From contig JALFUR010000009.1 of the NCBI GenBank assembly GCA_022784465.1, forward strand, positions 53,708-117,707: a stretch of 64,000 nucleotides of DNA. The letters are read 5' to 3'. The notes under the pieces were generated by a model, which searched no databases, was not told where the DNA came from, and worked only from the letters and a program-made list of their open reading frames with translations. Below, piece by piece: positions 1 through 9,183 of this stretch (its first letter is position 1; each line of letters starts with the position of its first letter). This stretch comes from Christensenella sp. GTDB lineage: Bacteria; Bacillota; Clostridia; Christensenellales; UBA3700. Position numbers and translations under genes: made by a program.

Positions 1-1
1 T

Positions 2-505
2 GTGGAAATTGGCAAATCGCAAGCAAAATGTATTGTAGAATATTCAATAAAGAGTTTAAAAAAGCTTACAAATTTAAACAAGGCAGTTTTAGTGTGTGAC
101 CTAATGGAGAATGGAGTTGTCACAAATAGAAAAACAATGCTGTTTAAAAAGGAAAAAGATATAACTCTTCCAAAAGCAAACATTGATATTGATGTTTCTA
201 TAGATAATGGAAAAGCTGTATATAAAATTAAATCGGACAAATTTGTGAGAAAATTAATGCTTCATCAACAATTTGTTCATGCGCCTTTATCTGACAATTT
301 TATGGATTTAATTCCAAATGAAGAGATAGTAATAACTCAAGATGCAGAGGGGGCAACACTTGATAAGATAAGAAGCGGCTTGACACATTTTGATATCTCT
401 AGAGTTGAACCTCTTCAATCTAAGTTTAAAGATTTCATTGTTAGAGCAAAAGTGTTTATGATTCCAATTAATTTTGGAAGTTATATTTACTATAAAAGTC
501 TATAA
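2..505 (+). CDS. beta-mannosidase C-terminal part (GH2), 5' truncated by window
   Basis: This frame is open from the first bases of the window, so only the last ~167 residues of a larger protein are visible. The visible part looks like the C-terminal beta-sandwich domains of a GH2 beta-mannosidase. A segment around residues 94-107 (APLSDNFMDLIPNEE) matches the Ser-Asp-Asn-Phe-x-Asp-Leu-x-Pro pattern typical of those domains. The preceding stretch of alternating strands fits an Ig-like fold. The catalytic barrel would lie upstream, outside the window, so the activity is inferred. A strong hairpin terminator follows 20 bases after the stop, so the gene ends its own transcript. Another GH2 enzyme with the same C-terminal domain cannot be excluded. 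Confidence 0.7.
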   Translation: MEIGKSQAKCIVEYSIKSLKKLTNLNKAVLVCDLMENGVVTNRKTMLFKKEKDITLPKANIDIDVSIDNGKAVYKIKSDKFVRKLMLHQQFVHAPLSDNFMDLIPNEEIVITQDAEGATLDKIRSGLTHFDISRVEPLQSKFKDFIVRAKVFMIPINFGSYIYYKSL

Positions 506-525
506 AGAAGCGTTAGTGTAAAAAT

Positions 526-553
526 AAAGTCGGATGTAAATGTCCGACTTTTT
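526..553 (+). terminator. rho-independent terminator after the mannosidase gene
   Basis: A perfect 9-bp stem (AAAGTCGGA at 526-534 with TCCGACTTT at 543-551) encloses an 8-base loop and runs into a T tract. The A-rich left flank means it could also stop transcripts arriving from the convergent AraC gene. Confidence 0.85.
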
Positions 554-597
554 AAATGCTTGGTTATTCTATTTATAGAATAAAATTCAAAAACAAA

Positions 598-1359
598 CTA
601 GCTGTTATAGTTATCTATTTTTGGTGTTTCATTAAACTCTTTAGGTGAAACTCCAGTGATCTTTTTAAATACTCTTGAAAAATATAATTGATCTGTAAAT
701 CCGCACATTTCAGCTACTTCATATATCTTGTAGTTATTTATATTTTTTGAAAGTAATAATTTTTGTGCAAAAGATATTCTTGTAGTATTCAAAAATTGTA
801 AAGGAGAGATTCCTTTTTCTTTAATGAATTGTCTTCTTATGTAGTCTTTAGATAGATCAAATTGAGAATAGATATCATCAATATCGAAATCTGGGTCAGA
901 GAAGTTCTCTAAAATTGCATTTGCAATAATTTCAATATGTCTTGATGTATGATTTGAACCGCCAAGGCTCATAAGCATAGATAAAATTAGCTCAGTGAAA
1001 GAAATTATAATATCGCTGTGTTGAGTTCCGTCAGTGTTAAAATATCTTAAACACATAGATAAAATGGCTAGTAAATCCTTCTTTTCATTGTCGTTAATTA
1101 AAACTGCACCTTTGAAAGCAGGTGACCAATTTGCAACAGTCATATGGATATTTCTAAATCCATTTTGAGAAGTATTTGTGTGAGTTGTATAAGGAGGGAT
1201 AACAACCACTTGATTTTTAGAATAATGAATAGCTTGACCGCCTTCAGTAGCAATTACTCCGTTTCCGTTTGTGCAATAAACTATTTCCCAATAATTATGT
1301 TGATGTTTTTGAACATCGTATGTTTTCATATTTTTTCCAATATAGTTTATAATAGCCAT
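598..1359 (-). CDS. AraC-family transcriptional regulator
   Basis: This 253-residue protein has the classical two-part AraC layout. An N-terminal cupin-like sensor carries HQHNYWEIVYCTNGNG near residues 19-34 and VVIPPYTTH near 52-60. The C-terminal pair of helix-turn-helix motifs covers about residues 150-245, including VAEMCGFTDQLYFSRVFKK and the GVSPKEF end motif. The ATG is preceded on the minus strand by GAGGTAATTA, a good ribosome binding site. It is transcribed divergently from the hexuronate operon across a 166-base gap, the usual arrangement for a local activator sensing a sugar or uronate. The ligand is not known; control of the adjacent operon is inferred from position. Confidence 0.9.
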   Translation of the reverse strand: MAIINYIGKNMKTYDVQKHQHNYWEIVYCTNGNGVIATEGGQAIHYSKNQVVVIPPYTTHTNTSQNGFRNIHMTVANWSPAFKGAVLINDNEKKDLLAILSMCLRYFNTDGTQHSDIIISFTELILSMLMSLGGSNHTSRHIEIIANAILENFSDPDFDIDDIYSQFDLSKDYIRRQFIKEKGISPLQFLNTTRISFAQKLLLSKNINNYKIYEVAEMCGFTDQLYFSRVFKKITGVSPKEFNETPKIDNYNS

Positions 1360-1440
1360 TTAATTACCTCTTCATTTGCGAATGTAGGATTAATATAACA
1401 CACCAAAACCATTTTGTCCATAATTTTTATATTATTAATA

Positions 1441-1470
1441 TTGTAAAATTTTACGCTCGTATTTTATAAT
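1441..1470 (+). promoter_or_regulatory. promoter of the hexuronate operon with palindromic operator
   Basis: TTGTAA (1441-1446) and a perfect TATAAT (1465-1470) are separated by 18 bases. A 12-bp perfect palindrome, GTAAAATTTTAC (1443-1454), lies over the -35/spacer, a position from which a bound regulator would block or reorganise the polymerase. The start codon of the first gene is at 1526. Confidence 0.65.
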
Positions 1471-1525
1471 ATAAGAAAAGCACATTGGGAGATTGAACTC
1501 CTAAATCGTATAAGGAAGTATATTT

Positions 1526-2170
1526 ATGAAAAAATATGAAATTTATCAAGCTGTAAAGAAAGAAGGCGTTGTTGTCGTTATAAGAGGCAAGAGTGTTGAA
1601 CAAGCAATTAAGACTGTAGAAGCATGCTATGCGGGCGGTATAAAGATTATAGAAGTAACATTTACTGTTCCAAGAGCTGATGAGATAATAAAGCAATTGG
1701 TAGACAAGTATAAAGGCACAGATATGGTTGTTGGCGCAGGTTCAGTTTTGGATCCTGAAACTGCAAGAATAGCAATGCTTGCTGGTGCTCAATTTATAGT
1801 TTCTCCAGCTTTAAATGTTGAAACAATTAAGATGTGTAATAGATATGGGGTTGCAGTAATGAGTGGTGTATTTACTCCAACAGAAGCAATTACTGCTCTT
1901 GAATATGGTGTAGATATTATTAAGATGTTCCCTGGAGATGTAGCAACACCAAAGGGATTAAAAGCACTTAAAGGACCTCTTCCTCAAGCAAATATTATGC
2001 CAACAGGTGGCGTAAGCATGGAAAATGTTGGGGAATGGTTTAAAGCTGGCGCTTATGCTGTAGGCGCTGGTTCATTTATAACAAAGGGTGCTCAAAATGA
2101 TGATTATAAAGAAGTTGAAAGAGTATCTAGAGAATTTGTAGAAAAAGTTCATTCTATTATTGGAGGTTAA
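1526..2170 (+). CDS. eda: 2-dehydro-3-deoxy-phosphogluconate (KDPG) aldolase
   Basis: This cytoplasmic enzyme cleaves KDPG to pyruvate and glyceraldehyde 3-phosphate, the last step of hexuronate breakdown. The 214-residue length is normal for the family. The Schiff-base lysine is in IIKMFPG (Lys133), the conserved glutamate in IIEVTFT (Glu43), the arginine in VVIRG (Arg20), and the phosphate-binding loop in MPTGGV. An AAGGAAG ribosome binding site sits before the ATG. It opens the operon and is followed after 2 bases by KDG kinase. An activity on 4-hydroxy-2-oxoglutarate is also possible for this family. Confidence 0.93.
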   Translation: MKKYEIYQAVKKEGVVVVIRGKSVEQAIKTVEACYAGGIKIIEVTFTVPRADEIIKQLVDKYKGTDMVVGAGSVLDPETARIAMLAGAQFIVSPALNVETIKMCNRYGVAVMSGVFTPTEAITALEYGVDIIKMFPGDVATPKGLKALKGPLPQANIMPTGGVSMENVGEWFKAGAYAVGAGSFITKGAQNDDYKEVERVSREFVEKVHSIIGG

Positions 2171-2172
2171 CA

Positions 2173-3198
2173 ATGGGAAAGGTTTTGACAGTTGGCGAAA
2201 TTATGATGAGATTACAACCACCTAGTTATCAAAGAATTATGCAAGCAAATAGTTTTGATATAGTATTTGGTGGCGGAGAGGCTAATGTTGCTGTTTCTTT
2301 ATCCGAGTTTGGTGAAGATGCAGTATTTTTTACAAAGTTGCCAAATAATGTGTTGGCAGATAAGTGTATAAAAGAATTAAAAGGATGGGGAGTAGATACT
2401 TCAAAAATAGTAAGAGGCGGAGATAGAATTGGAATTTATTTCTGTGAAAAAGGATGTTCTCAAAGAGCTAGCAATGTTACATATGATAGAGCTAATTCTT
2501 CTGTTTCTCAAATGGAGATATCTGACTTTGATGTCAATGAAGTATTAGATGGAGTTTCTTGGTTACATTGGACAGGTATTACTCCAGCTTTATCTGATAA
2601 GGCTACTGATTTTCTAAGACATATATTAAGAGCTGCAAAGATGAAGGGCATTACTGTTTCTTGCGATTTAAATTATAGAAAGAAATTGTGGAGCAAGGAA
2701 AAAGCAAATAAAGTAATGAGCGAACTTGTAACTTATGTTGATGTATTGATTTCTAATGAAGAAGATTCAAAAGATGTATTCTCAATTGAGGCAGATAATA
2801 CAGATATAACATCAGGAAAAATATCTAAAGACGGATATGTTTCTATCGGTAAAAAATTAATGGAAAAATTCCCAAATTTAAAAAATGTTGCGTTTACTTT
2901 ACGTGAATCTATTTCTGCTAGCCAAAATGGTTGGTCAGCAATTTTAATGGATAAAGATAATGTTTATGCATCAAAAAAATACATGATTCAAATTGTAGAT
3001 AGAGTTGGCGGTGGAGATAGTTTTGGTGCTGGCTTAATCTATGGTCTAAAGAATGGTTATAGTGGACAAGATACAATAGAGTTTGCCGTTGCAGCTTCAT
3101 GCTTAAAGCAAACAATAGAGGGAGATTTCAATATTGTGTCTGTTGACGAAGTAAAGAAACTAGCAGGAGGAGATGGCAGTGGCAGAGTTTCAAGATAG
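2173..3198 (+). CDS. kdgK: 2-keto-3-deoxygluconate kinase (PfkB family)
   Basis: This PfkB-family sugar kinase phosphorylates 2-keto-3-deoxygluconate to KDPG, feeding the aldolase encoded just upstream. The N-terminal MGKVLTVGEIMMRLQPP and GGGEANVAVSLS are typical of KdgK. The C-terminal anion-hole and catalytic motif is DRVGGGDSFGAGL near residues 275-287. A GGAGG ribosome binding site lies within the end of the aldolase gene. The last ~20 bases overlap the start of the glucuronate isomerase gene, suggesting translational coupling. Confidence 0.92.
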   Translation: MGKVLTVGEIMMRLQPPSYQRIMQANSFDIVFGGGEANVAVSLSEFGEDAVFFTKLPNNVLADKCIKELKGWGVDTSKIVRGGDRIGIYFCEKGCSQRASNVTYDRANSSVSQMEISDFDVNEVLDGVSWLHWTGITPALSDKATDFLRHILRAAKMKGITVSCDLNYRKKLWSKEKANKVMSELVTYVDVLISNEEDSKDVFSIEADNTDITSGKISKDGYVSIGKKLMEKFPNLKNVAFTLRESISASQNGWSAILMDKDNVYASKKYMIQIVDRVGGGDSFGAGLIYGLKNGYSGQDTIEFAVAASCLKQTIEGDFNIVSVDEVKKLAGGDGSGRVSR

Positions 3199-4549
3199 AC
3201 CTGTAAATTTATTGAAAACAAAAAATGCAGTAGATTTATATAGCAAAGTCAAAGATTTGCCAATTATAGATTATCATTGTCATTTATCTCCTAAAGAGAT
3301 TTATGAAGATAAGCCTTTTTCAAATATTGGAGAGATGTGGCTTGCAGGCGATCACTATAAATGGAGATTGATGAGAGCTAACAATGTTGATGAATATTTT
3401 ATTACTGGTTCAGCTTCTTGGGAAGAGAAGTTTAATGCATTTATAGAAACAGTTGCAACTGCATATGGAAATCCTATCCAAGATTGGGTAGCGCTTGAGC
3501 TTGAAATGTTTTTCGGTATTACTCTTCCATTGAAAGCAAAGAATGCAAAACAAATTTGGGATCAAGCTAATATGCAAATTATTGAGAAACAATTAAGTCC
3601 AAGAAAACTTATAAAAATGGCTAATGTTGAATATATAGCTACAACAGACGACCCTACAGATTCACTACAATGGCATAAGTTGTTAAGTGAAGATAAATTA
3701 TTTGATGTAAAATGTGTTCCTTCATTTAGAGTAGATAATTTATTGCTAGCAAAAGAAGCAAGTTTTGTAGAATACATAAAAAAACTAGCTGATGTTTCAA
3801 ATATTAACATTGTAGATTTAGATTCTTTAGAAAAAGCAATTGTATCTAGAATGGATTATTTTAAATCTCTTGGTTGCAAATTCTCTGATGTAGGCATTCA
3901 AGGTTTTCCAAATAGAATTGCAAATAAAGAAGAAGCAAACAAAGTATTTATTTCTTTGCTTAACGGACAAAAAGTATCCGATAGTGAATACAATGGCTAT
4001 TTAGGATATATGTATATATTCTTAGGCAAGGAATATAAGGCAAGAAATATGGTTATGCAATTACATTTAGCGGTAACTAGAAATAGTAATTCGAAAATGC
4101 TTGCACAATGCGGAAAGGATGCTGGATTTGATTGTGTTGGAGAGATTATTCCTATAGCGGATTTAACAAGAGTATTAGATACTTTAAATTCTTTAGATAG
4201 TCTTCCTGAGACAATAGTATATACCTTGAATCCATCAATGTATTACACATTGGTTACTATGTGTGGTGCTTTTAGAAAGGTTCACGTTGGTATTAGTTGG
4301 TGGTTTTGTGATCATAAGAGAGGAATGTATGAAACTTTGCAAATACTTACAGAGCTTTCTCACATAAAGAGTCTTGTAGGTATGCTTACAGATTCAAGAA
4401 GTTTTCTATCTTATGTAAGACATGATTATTATAGACAAATCGTTTGCGATTTTCTTGGTGGACTTTGCAAAGAAGTTGACGAGGATGCAATCGATGTTGC
4501 AAAAGCGCTTTGTTATACAAATGCAAAAGATATTATAAAGGAGAAGTAG
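3179..4549 (+). CDS. uxaC: glucuronate isomerase
   Basis: Glucuronate isomerase converts D-glucuronate to D-fructuronate (and galacturonate to tagaturonate). It is a metal-dependent TIM-barrel protein of the amidohydrolase-like clan; about 456 residues is normal. The metal-binding DYHCHLSP motif lies near residue 30, and the C-terminal [15 protein letters not shown] is also characteristic. Start choice: an ATG at 3173 is only 2 bases from AGGAGG (3165-3170), whereas the in-frame GTG at 3179 has an ideal 8-base spacing, so GTG is preferred. The gene overlaps the kinase gene and lies 2 bases before uxuA, so it sits in mid-operon. Confidence 0.93.
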   Translation: MAEFQDRPVNLLKTKNAVDLYSKVKDLPIIDYHCHLSPKEIYEDKPFSNIGEMWLAGDHYKWRLMRANNVDEYFITGSASWEEKFNAFIETVATAYGNPIQDWVALELEMFFGITLPLKAKNAKQIWDQANMQIIEKQLSPRKLIKMANVEYIATTDDPTDSLQWHKLLSEDKLFDVKCVPSFRVDNLLLAKEASFVEYIKKLADVSNINIVDLDSLEKAIVSRMDYFKSLGCKFSDVGIQGFPNRIANKEEANKVFISLLNGQKVSDSEYNGYLGYMYIFLGKEYKARNMVMQLHLAVTRNSNSKMLAQCGKDAGFDCVGEIIPIADLTRVLDTLNSLDSLPETIVYTLNPSMYYTLVTMCGAFRKVHVGISWWFCDHKRGMYETLQILTELSHIKSLVGMLTDSRSFLSYVRHDYYRQIVCDFLGGLCKEVDEDAIDVAKALCYTNAKDIIKEK

Positions 4550-4551
4550 AT

Positions 4552-5598
4552 ATGAGTTTTAAAATGACATTTCGTTGGTACGGAGATAATGACAAAATTT
4601 CGTTAGATTATATTCGTCAAATACCAGCAGTTGAAGGCGTTGTTTCAGCTATTTATGATGTTCCAGTTGGCGAAGTTTGGCCACAAGAAAGCATAGATAA
4701 AATGAAAAAAGAGTGTAATGACAAGGGCCTTACTTTTGAAGTAGTAGAATCTGTTCCTGTTCATGAAGATATAAAGCTTGGAAATGCAAATGCGGCTAAA
4801 TACATAGAAGTTTATAAAGAAAATATTAGAAGACTAGGAAAAGCTGGAGTTAAATGTATTTGCTATAATTTTATGCCTGTTTTTGACTGGTTAAGAAGCA
4901 ATTTATCCAAGGAATTAACAGATGGATCAAATGCGCTAGCTTATGATCATGCAACAGTTTTAGCGATGAATCCTTTAACTAGTGAATTGTCTTTACCAGG
5001 TTGGGATTCTTCCTATACAAAAGAAGGTTTAAAAGAGTTATTAAATCAATATAAGGACATTGATGAGGAAAGACTTTGGAAGAACATGGAAACATTCTTA
5101 AAAGAAATAATTCCTGTTGCAGAAGAAGCCGGAATAAAAATGGCAATACACCCAGATGACCCACCATGGGGAATTTTTGGTTTGCCAAGAGTTATAACTT
5201 GTGAAGAAAATCTAAAGAGATTTTTAAAACTTGTAGATAGTCCAGCAAATGGTGTTACATTATGTACAGGCTCTCTTGGAGTAGCATCAACAAATGATAT
5301 TGTAAGCATGATTAAAACATGTAAAGGAAGAATGCCATTTGTTCATTTGAGAAATATAAAGATAACTGGAGATCATTGTTTTGAAGAAAGCGGACATTTA
5401 TCTTCAAAAGGTTCTTTAGATATGTACAAGATTGTTAAGGCTTTATATGATGATGGATTCGATGGATATGTTAGACCAGATCATGGAAGAATGATTTGGG
5501 GAGAAACAGGAAGACCAGGATATGGTTTATATGATAGAGCATTAGGAGCAATGTATTTGCAAGGAATAATAGAAGCTGTAGAAAAAGCAGATAAATAG
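4552..5598 (+). CDS. uxuA: mannonate dehydratase
   Basis: UxuA dehydrates D-mannonate to 2-keto-3-deoxygluconate, using a divalent metal in a TIM barrel. The protein begins [16 protein letters not shown]. Family motifs include [15 protein letters not shown] near residues 199-213, TLCTGSLG, and the C-terminal [11 protein letters not shown]. The ATG at 4552 is chosen because AAGGAG (4538-4543) is well placed; an upstream in-frame ATG at 4510 lies inside uxaC and has no such site. At 348 residues it matches the shorter Bacillota form of the enzyme. Confidence 0.93.
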   Translation: MSFKMTFRWYGDNDKISLDYIRQIPAVEGVVSAIYDVPVGEVWPQESIDKMKKECNDKGLTFEVVESVPVHEDIKLGNANAAKYIEVYKENIRRLGKAGVKCICYNFMPVFDWLRSNLSKELTDGSNALAYDHATVLAMNPLTSELSLPGWDSSYTKEGLKELLNQYKDIDEERLWKNMETFLKEIIPVAEEAGIKMAIHPDDPPWGIFGLPRVITCEENLKRFLKLVDSPANGVTLCTGSLGVASTNDIVSMIKTCKGRMPFVHLRNIKITGDHCFEESGHLSSKGSLDMYKIVKALYDDGFDGYVRPDHGRMIWGETGRPGYGLYDRALGAMYLQGIIEAVEKADK

Positions 5599-5609
5599 GA
5601 GATTGAATT

Positions 5610-6446
5610 ATGAAAGTAGATATGTCAAATCAAGTTGTTGTAATAACAGGTGCCGGTGGTGTATTATGTGGAGCCATGGCAAAAGAATATGCAAAAAACG
5701 GAGCTAAAGTTGCAGTATTAGATTTAAGACTTGAGGCTGCACAAGCTGTTGTTGATCAAATTGTTGCAGAGGGCGGAATTGCTAAAGCATATGCTGTAAA
5801 TTGCTTAGAAAAAGAATCAATGGAAGTTGCTCGTCAACAAATTAATAAAGATTTAGGAAAATGTACTATCTTAGTAAATGGTGCAGGTGGAAATAATCCT
5901 AAAGGAACAACTACAAATGAATATTTCTTTAAAGAAGATATTGATGATGAGGCAAAAGTTTCTTTCTTTGATTTAGATCCAAACGGAGTAGATTTTGTAT
6001 TCAAAATAAACTTTTTAGCAATTTTCTTAACAACACAAGTATTTGCAAAAGATATGGTAGAAACAGGAGGAAATATTATTAATATTTCTTCTATGAATGC
6101 ATATAGACCTTTGACAAAGATTCCTGCTTATTCAGGAGCTAAAGCTGCTGTTTCAAACTTTACTCAATGGTTAGCAGTTCACTTTGCAGGTGCTGGTATA
6201 AGAGTTAACGCTATTGCACCAGGATTTTTTGTAACAAATCAAAATAGAGCTTTATTGTTTAATCCAGATGGAACTCCAACTAAGCGTTCTGAAAAGATTT
6301 TAGCAGGAACTCCTATGAGAAGATTTGGAGAACCTGAAGAACTATTAGGCACTATGATGTGGTTATCTGATGATTCTGCATCAGGATTTGTAACAGGTGT
6401 AGTTATTCCTATAGATGGAGGATTTAGTGCTTACTCAGGAGTTTAA
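5610..6446 (+). CDS. SDR-family D-mannonate oxidoreductase (fructuronate reductase)
   Basis: This short-chain dehydrogenase has the cofactor-binding glycine motif GAGGVLCG near residues 14-21, the NGAGG segment, the catalytic Ser in ISSMNAY and the YSGAK Tyr/Lys pair. Bacillus-type mannonate oxidoreductases (YjmF/UxuB) are SDR proteins of this size (278 residues), and the position right after uxuA supplies the missing fructuronate-to-mannonate step. The call combines family and context. An AGGAG site precedes the ATG. It could alternatively act on a related keto-aldonate. Confidence 0.82.
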   Translation: MKVDMSNQVVVITGAGGVLCGAMAKEYAKNGAKVAVLDLRLEAAQAVVDQIVAEGGIAKAYAVNCLEKESMEVARQQINKDLGKCTILVNGAGGNNPKGTTTNEYFFKEDIDDEAKVSFFDLDPNGVDFVFKINFLAIFLTTQVFAKDMVETGGNIINISSMNAYRPLTKIPAYSGAKAAVSNFTQWLAVHFAGAGIRVNAIAPGFFVTNQNRALLFNPDGTPTKRSEKILAGTPMRRFGEPEELLGTMMWLSDDSASGFVTGVVIPIDGGFSAYSGV

Positions 6447-6449
6447 TAA

Positions 6450-7751
6450 ATGAAGAAAGAAGTAAAAGTAGTTATTCTCGGACTTGGAAATAGAGGTAAA
6501 AACTATGGTGGACATTTGGCAGGATTGCCTAATGTTAAGATTGTTGCTATTTGCGACAAATATCAAGCCAAAATAGATAAAGTAAAATCTGCATGGAATG
6601 TTCCAGACGAGATGTGTTTTACTGATGAAAAGGACTTATTTGCATTAGGCAAAATTGGTGATGCAATGGTTATTGCAACTCAAGATAGAGATCATTATGG
6701 TCATGCAATGAAAGCGCTTGAGTTGAAATATAACTTAATGATTGAAAAACCTTTATCTCCAAATATTGAAGAGTGTCTTGAGATGGAAGAGTATGCAAGA
6801 AAACAAGGATGTAAAGTTCTTGTTTGCCATGTATTAAGATATGCTCACTATTATAAGAGAATTAAGGAAATAATAGATTCTGGAATACTTGGAAAAATAG
6901 TGTTAATTAATCATGATGAAGATGTAGCATATTGGCATTTTTGTCATTCATATGTTAGAGGCAATTGGAGAAGAGAAGAAGAAACATCTCCAATGCTTTT
7001 GGCAAAATGCTGTCATGATATGGACTTAATGTATTGGTATGCATCAAGCAAATGTAAAAGTGTTCAATCGTATGGTTCTTTGTCTTTCTTTAAAGAAGAA
7101 AATGCTCCAGAGGGTGCTACTCAAACTTGTTTTGATTGCCCACATAAAGATACTTGTATTTATGAGGCAACTTATCAATATGTAGGAAGAGATAAAGGAT
7201 TGTTTTGCCACGAAAAGAAAAAATATAAATGGAAACCATATGCCTTTGTTATATCTGAGAAAAAAGAAGATATTATAAATGCTCTTAAAAATGATGAAAG
7301 AGGAAAGCTATGGTCTAGGTGCGTATTTAAGTGCGACAATGATGTTGTAGATTGTCAAACTGTAAATATGGAAATGGAAAATGGAGTAAAAATTCAATTA
7401 AATGTAAATGCTTTTAATGAATTTGATCATAGACATACTGAAATTAGAGGTTCAAAAGGTATTTTGATTGCTGACGATAAAGGTAGTGTTCTAAAACTTC
7501 AATTATTCGGCAAAAAAGAAAAGAAGATAATTGTTAATTATATTCCTGTAATAAAGGGTCATTTTGGAGGCGATCAAGGAGTTATAAAAGCGACTGTTGA
7601 TTTAATAAATGATGAAATTGATCCAAATGGACAATATACATGGATACAAGATACAATTGAGAGTCATAGAATTGTTGCTGCTGCTGAAATATCTAGAAAA
7701 GAAGGCGGTAGAACTGTAAATATGTCGGAGATACCAGATATAAAATGTTAG
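6450..7751 (+). CDS. Gfo/Idh/MocA-family oxidoreductase with Cys cluster
   Basis: This 433-residue NAD(P)-dependent sugar oxidoreductase has a Rossmann motif LGLGNRGKNYGGHLAG at residues 10-25 and the Glu-Lys-Pro catalytic segment (MIEKPLSPN) near residue 97. A Cys cluster with Cys-x2-Cys-x5-Cys spacing (CFDCPHKDTC, about residues 228-237) probably binds a structural zinc, as in one subgroup of the family. The substrate is unknown. It is the first of three paralogous oxidoreductases in this operon and is more divergent than the other two. It starts 4 bases after the SDR gene and overlaps the next gene by 7 bases. Confidence 0.85.
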   Translation: MKKEVKVVILGLGNRGKNYGGHLAGLPNVKIVAICDKYQAKIDKVKSAWNVPDEMCFTDEKDLFALGKIGDAMVIATQDRDHYGHAMKALELKYNLMIEKPLSPNIEECLEMEEYARKQGCKVLVCHVLRYAHYYKRIKEIIDSGILGKIVLINHDEDVAYWHFCHSYVRGNWRREEETSPMLLAKCCHDMDLMYWYASSKCKSVQSYGSLSFFKEENAPEGATQTCFDCPHKDTCIYEATYQYVGRDKGLFCHEKKKYKWKPYAFVISEKKEDIINALKNDERGKLWSRCVFKCDNDVVDCQTVNMEMENGVKIQLNVNAFNEFDHRHTEIRGSKGILIADDKGSVLKLQLFGKKEKKIIVNYIPVIKGHFGGDQGVIKATVDLINDEIDPNGQYTWIQDTIESHRIVAAAEISRKEGGRTVNMSEIPDIKC

Positions 7752-8218
7752 AAAAGATAGAAGAGTTTAATTGGGTTGTTACAAAAGAACAATCCAAAAA
7801 GCATGTTGTTGATACATTTGAAGTAAAAAAGGCTTATAAGAAGTTAATTTTTTCTTGCTCTTATAGTCCAAAATATTTGGAAGATCAGCAAGAATGTTTG
7901 AAGCTTATGAGAGAAGCAATTGAAAAAGCCGGATTAGAACAAACAGATTTTTCGGATATTGATTTGATAGAAAGAGTGCCACTTGCTAATCATATTTCTT
8001 GGTCTATAGATTCGCCTAAGGAATGGATAGGAACAAAGCACAAACACAATCCAAATCAAATTTTGACAATTTCGCCAGAAAAATCTACATTTGGCTTTTT
8101 TAATACTCCTATTTACGAAGGACAATGGAGGATTACAGCATCTTTAAATGCAATATTGACTGATGAAGTTGAGATACATGTACTTGTTGAGGGAGAGATA
8201 GAAGATGAAATGGATTAG
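7745..8218 (+). CDS. predicted beta-sandwich partner of the PHP hydrolase
   Basis: No named family is recognised with certainty. The 157-residue protein has a strand-rich pattern with FEVKKAYKKLIFSCSYSPKY near the N terminus and TPIYEGQWRITASLNA near residues 118-133. This resembles the beta-sandwich domain that precedes the PHP domain in single-chain CehA/McbA-type proteins, where a Pro-x-x-x-Gly-x-Trp-Arg motif recurs. Here that module is a separate gene overlapping its neighbours by 7 and 14 bases, with the PHP enzyme immediately downstream. A non-covalent subunit role is therefore inferred. Confidence 0.6.
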   Translation: MLEKIEEFNWVVTKEQSKKHVVDTFEVKKAYKKLIFSCSYSPKYLEDQQECLKLMREAIEKAGLEQTDFSDIDLIERVPLANHISWSIDSPKEWIGTKHKHNPNQILTISPEKSTFGFFNTPIYEGQWRITASLNAILTDEVEIHVLVEGEIEDEMD

Positions 8219-9170
8219 AGTAGAACTGCACAATCATACAATTGCATCAGATGGAGATATGTTGCCTCACGAATTAGTTGAAAATGCAAAAGTGAGAAAG
8301 TATAAGGCGATAGCTGTAACTGATCATAATACAACTGCTCAATGTCAAGAAGTAATAGATTCAGGAAAAGAGGAAGGAATCGTTGTTATTCCTGGAATTG
8401 AATGGACAACCTTTTGGGGACATATAGTTGTTCTTGGAGGACATAGCGATATAGATTGGAGAACAATTACTTTATCTAATATTGATGAAAAAATCGCTAG
8501 AGCAAAAGAACTTGGAGATATTGTCATTGTTGCTCATCCAAAAAGGTTGGGAACACCATTTTGCTCAGAATGTAGATTCTTATACGATTTAAAGCATTGG
8601 GAAAATGTAGCAGGATATGAAGTATGGTCTCACTATTCTCCATTTTCTAAAAAAGAATCTGAAATAGCTAAAGAAGAATGGGGCGAATTGCTTTTAAAGG
8701 GAAATAAAATCGCTGCAGTATATGGATATGATTGGCATACGCCAGATGAGGATGGACCTGAATATGCTTACACGTATGTAGGCATAGAAGAAGATACTAT
8801 TTCTGTAGATAACATTTTAAATGCTATAAGAAAGGGAAGAACATATATCTCAATGGGTGTTGAGGTAAATGGAAGTTTGAAAAACAGAAGTGGAGTTTAT
8901 TCGCCAGGAGATGAAATTAAACGCGGAAAATATAACATAAATCTTGAAGCAAAAGTAGCAAATGATTATGCAAAGAAATATGATTGTGAAATCAAAGGCG
9001 TAAGAATGCTAATTAACGAAAAAGTAATTTATGCAAAAAGATGGCATGGAGATAGTGTATCTATTCCAATAACGCTTTTGGATAAGGGTATATTTAGAAT
9101 TGAAATGTATGGTACTGTAGAAGGCAAAGATGGAGATGTTTTAGTTTGCAGTCCATACTATATAAAATAA
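8205..9170 (+). CDS. PHP-domain metallohydrolase, CehA/McbA-like
   Basis: This 321-residue PHP-fold enzyme hydrolyses phosphoesters or other esters with a trinuclear metal site. The metal ligands are visible in order: VELHNHTIASDG (His9, His11), AVTDHNTT, PGIEWTTFWGH, VAHPKR and YGYDWHTP. This is the CehA/McbA pattern rather than histidinol phosphatase. A weak GGGAGA site inside the upstream gene and the 14-base overlap suggest coupled translation with the beta-sandwich gene. Together with the GDPD-like gene that follows, it suggests the substrate carries a phosphodiester or ester. The substrate itself is unknown. Confidence 0.83.
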   Translation: MKWIRVELHNHTIASDGDMLPHELVENAKVRKYKAIAVTDHNTTAQCQEVIDSGKEEGIVVIPGIEWTTFWGHIVVLGGHSDIDWRTITLSNIDEKIARAKELGDIVIVAHPKRLGTPFCSECRFLYDLKHWENVAGYEVWSHYSPFSKKESEIAKEEWGELLLKGNKIAAVYGYDWHTPDEDGPEYAYTYVGIEEDTISVDNILNAIRKGRTYISMGVEVNGSLKNRSGVYSPGDEIKRGKYNINLEAKVANDYAKKYDCEIKGVRMLINEKVIYAKRWHGDSVSIPITLLDKGIFRIEMYGTVEGKDGDVLVCSPYYIK

Positions 9171-9183
9171 TTGGAGGGGAAAA

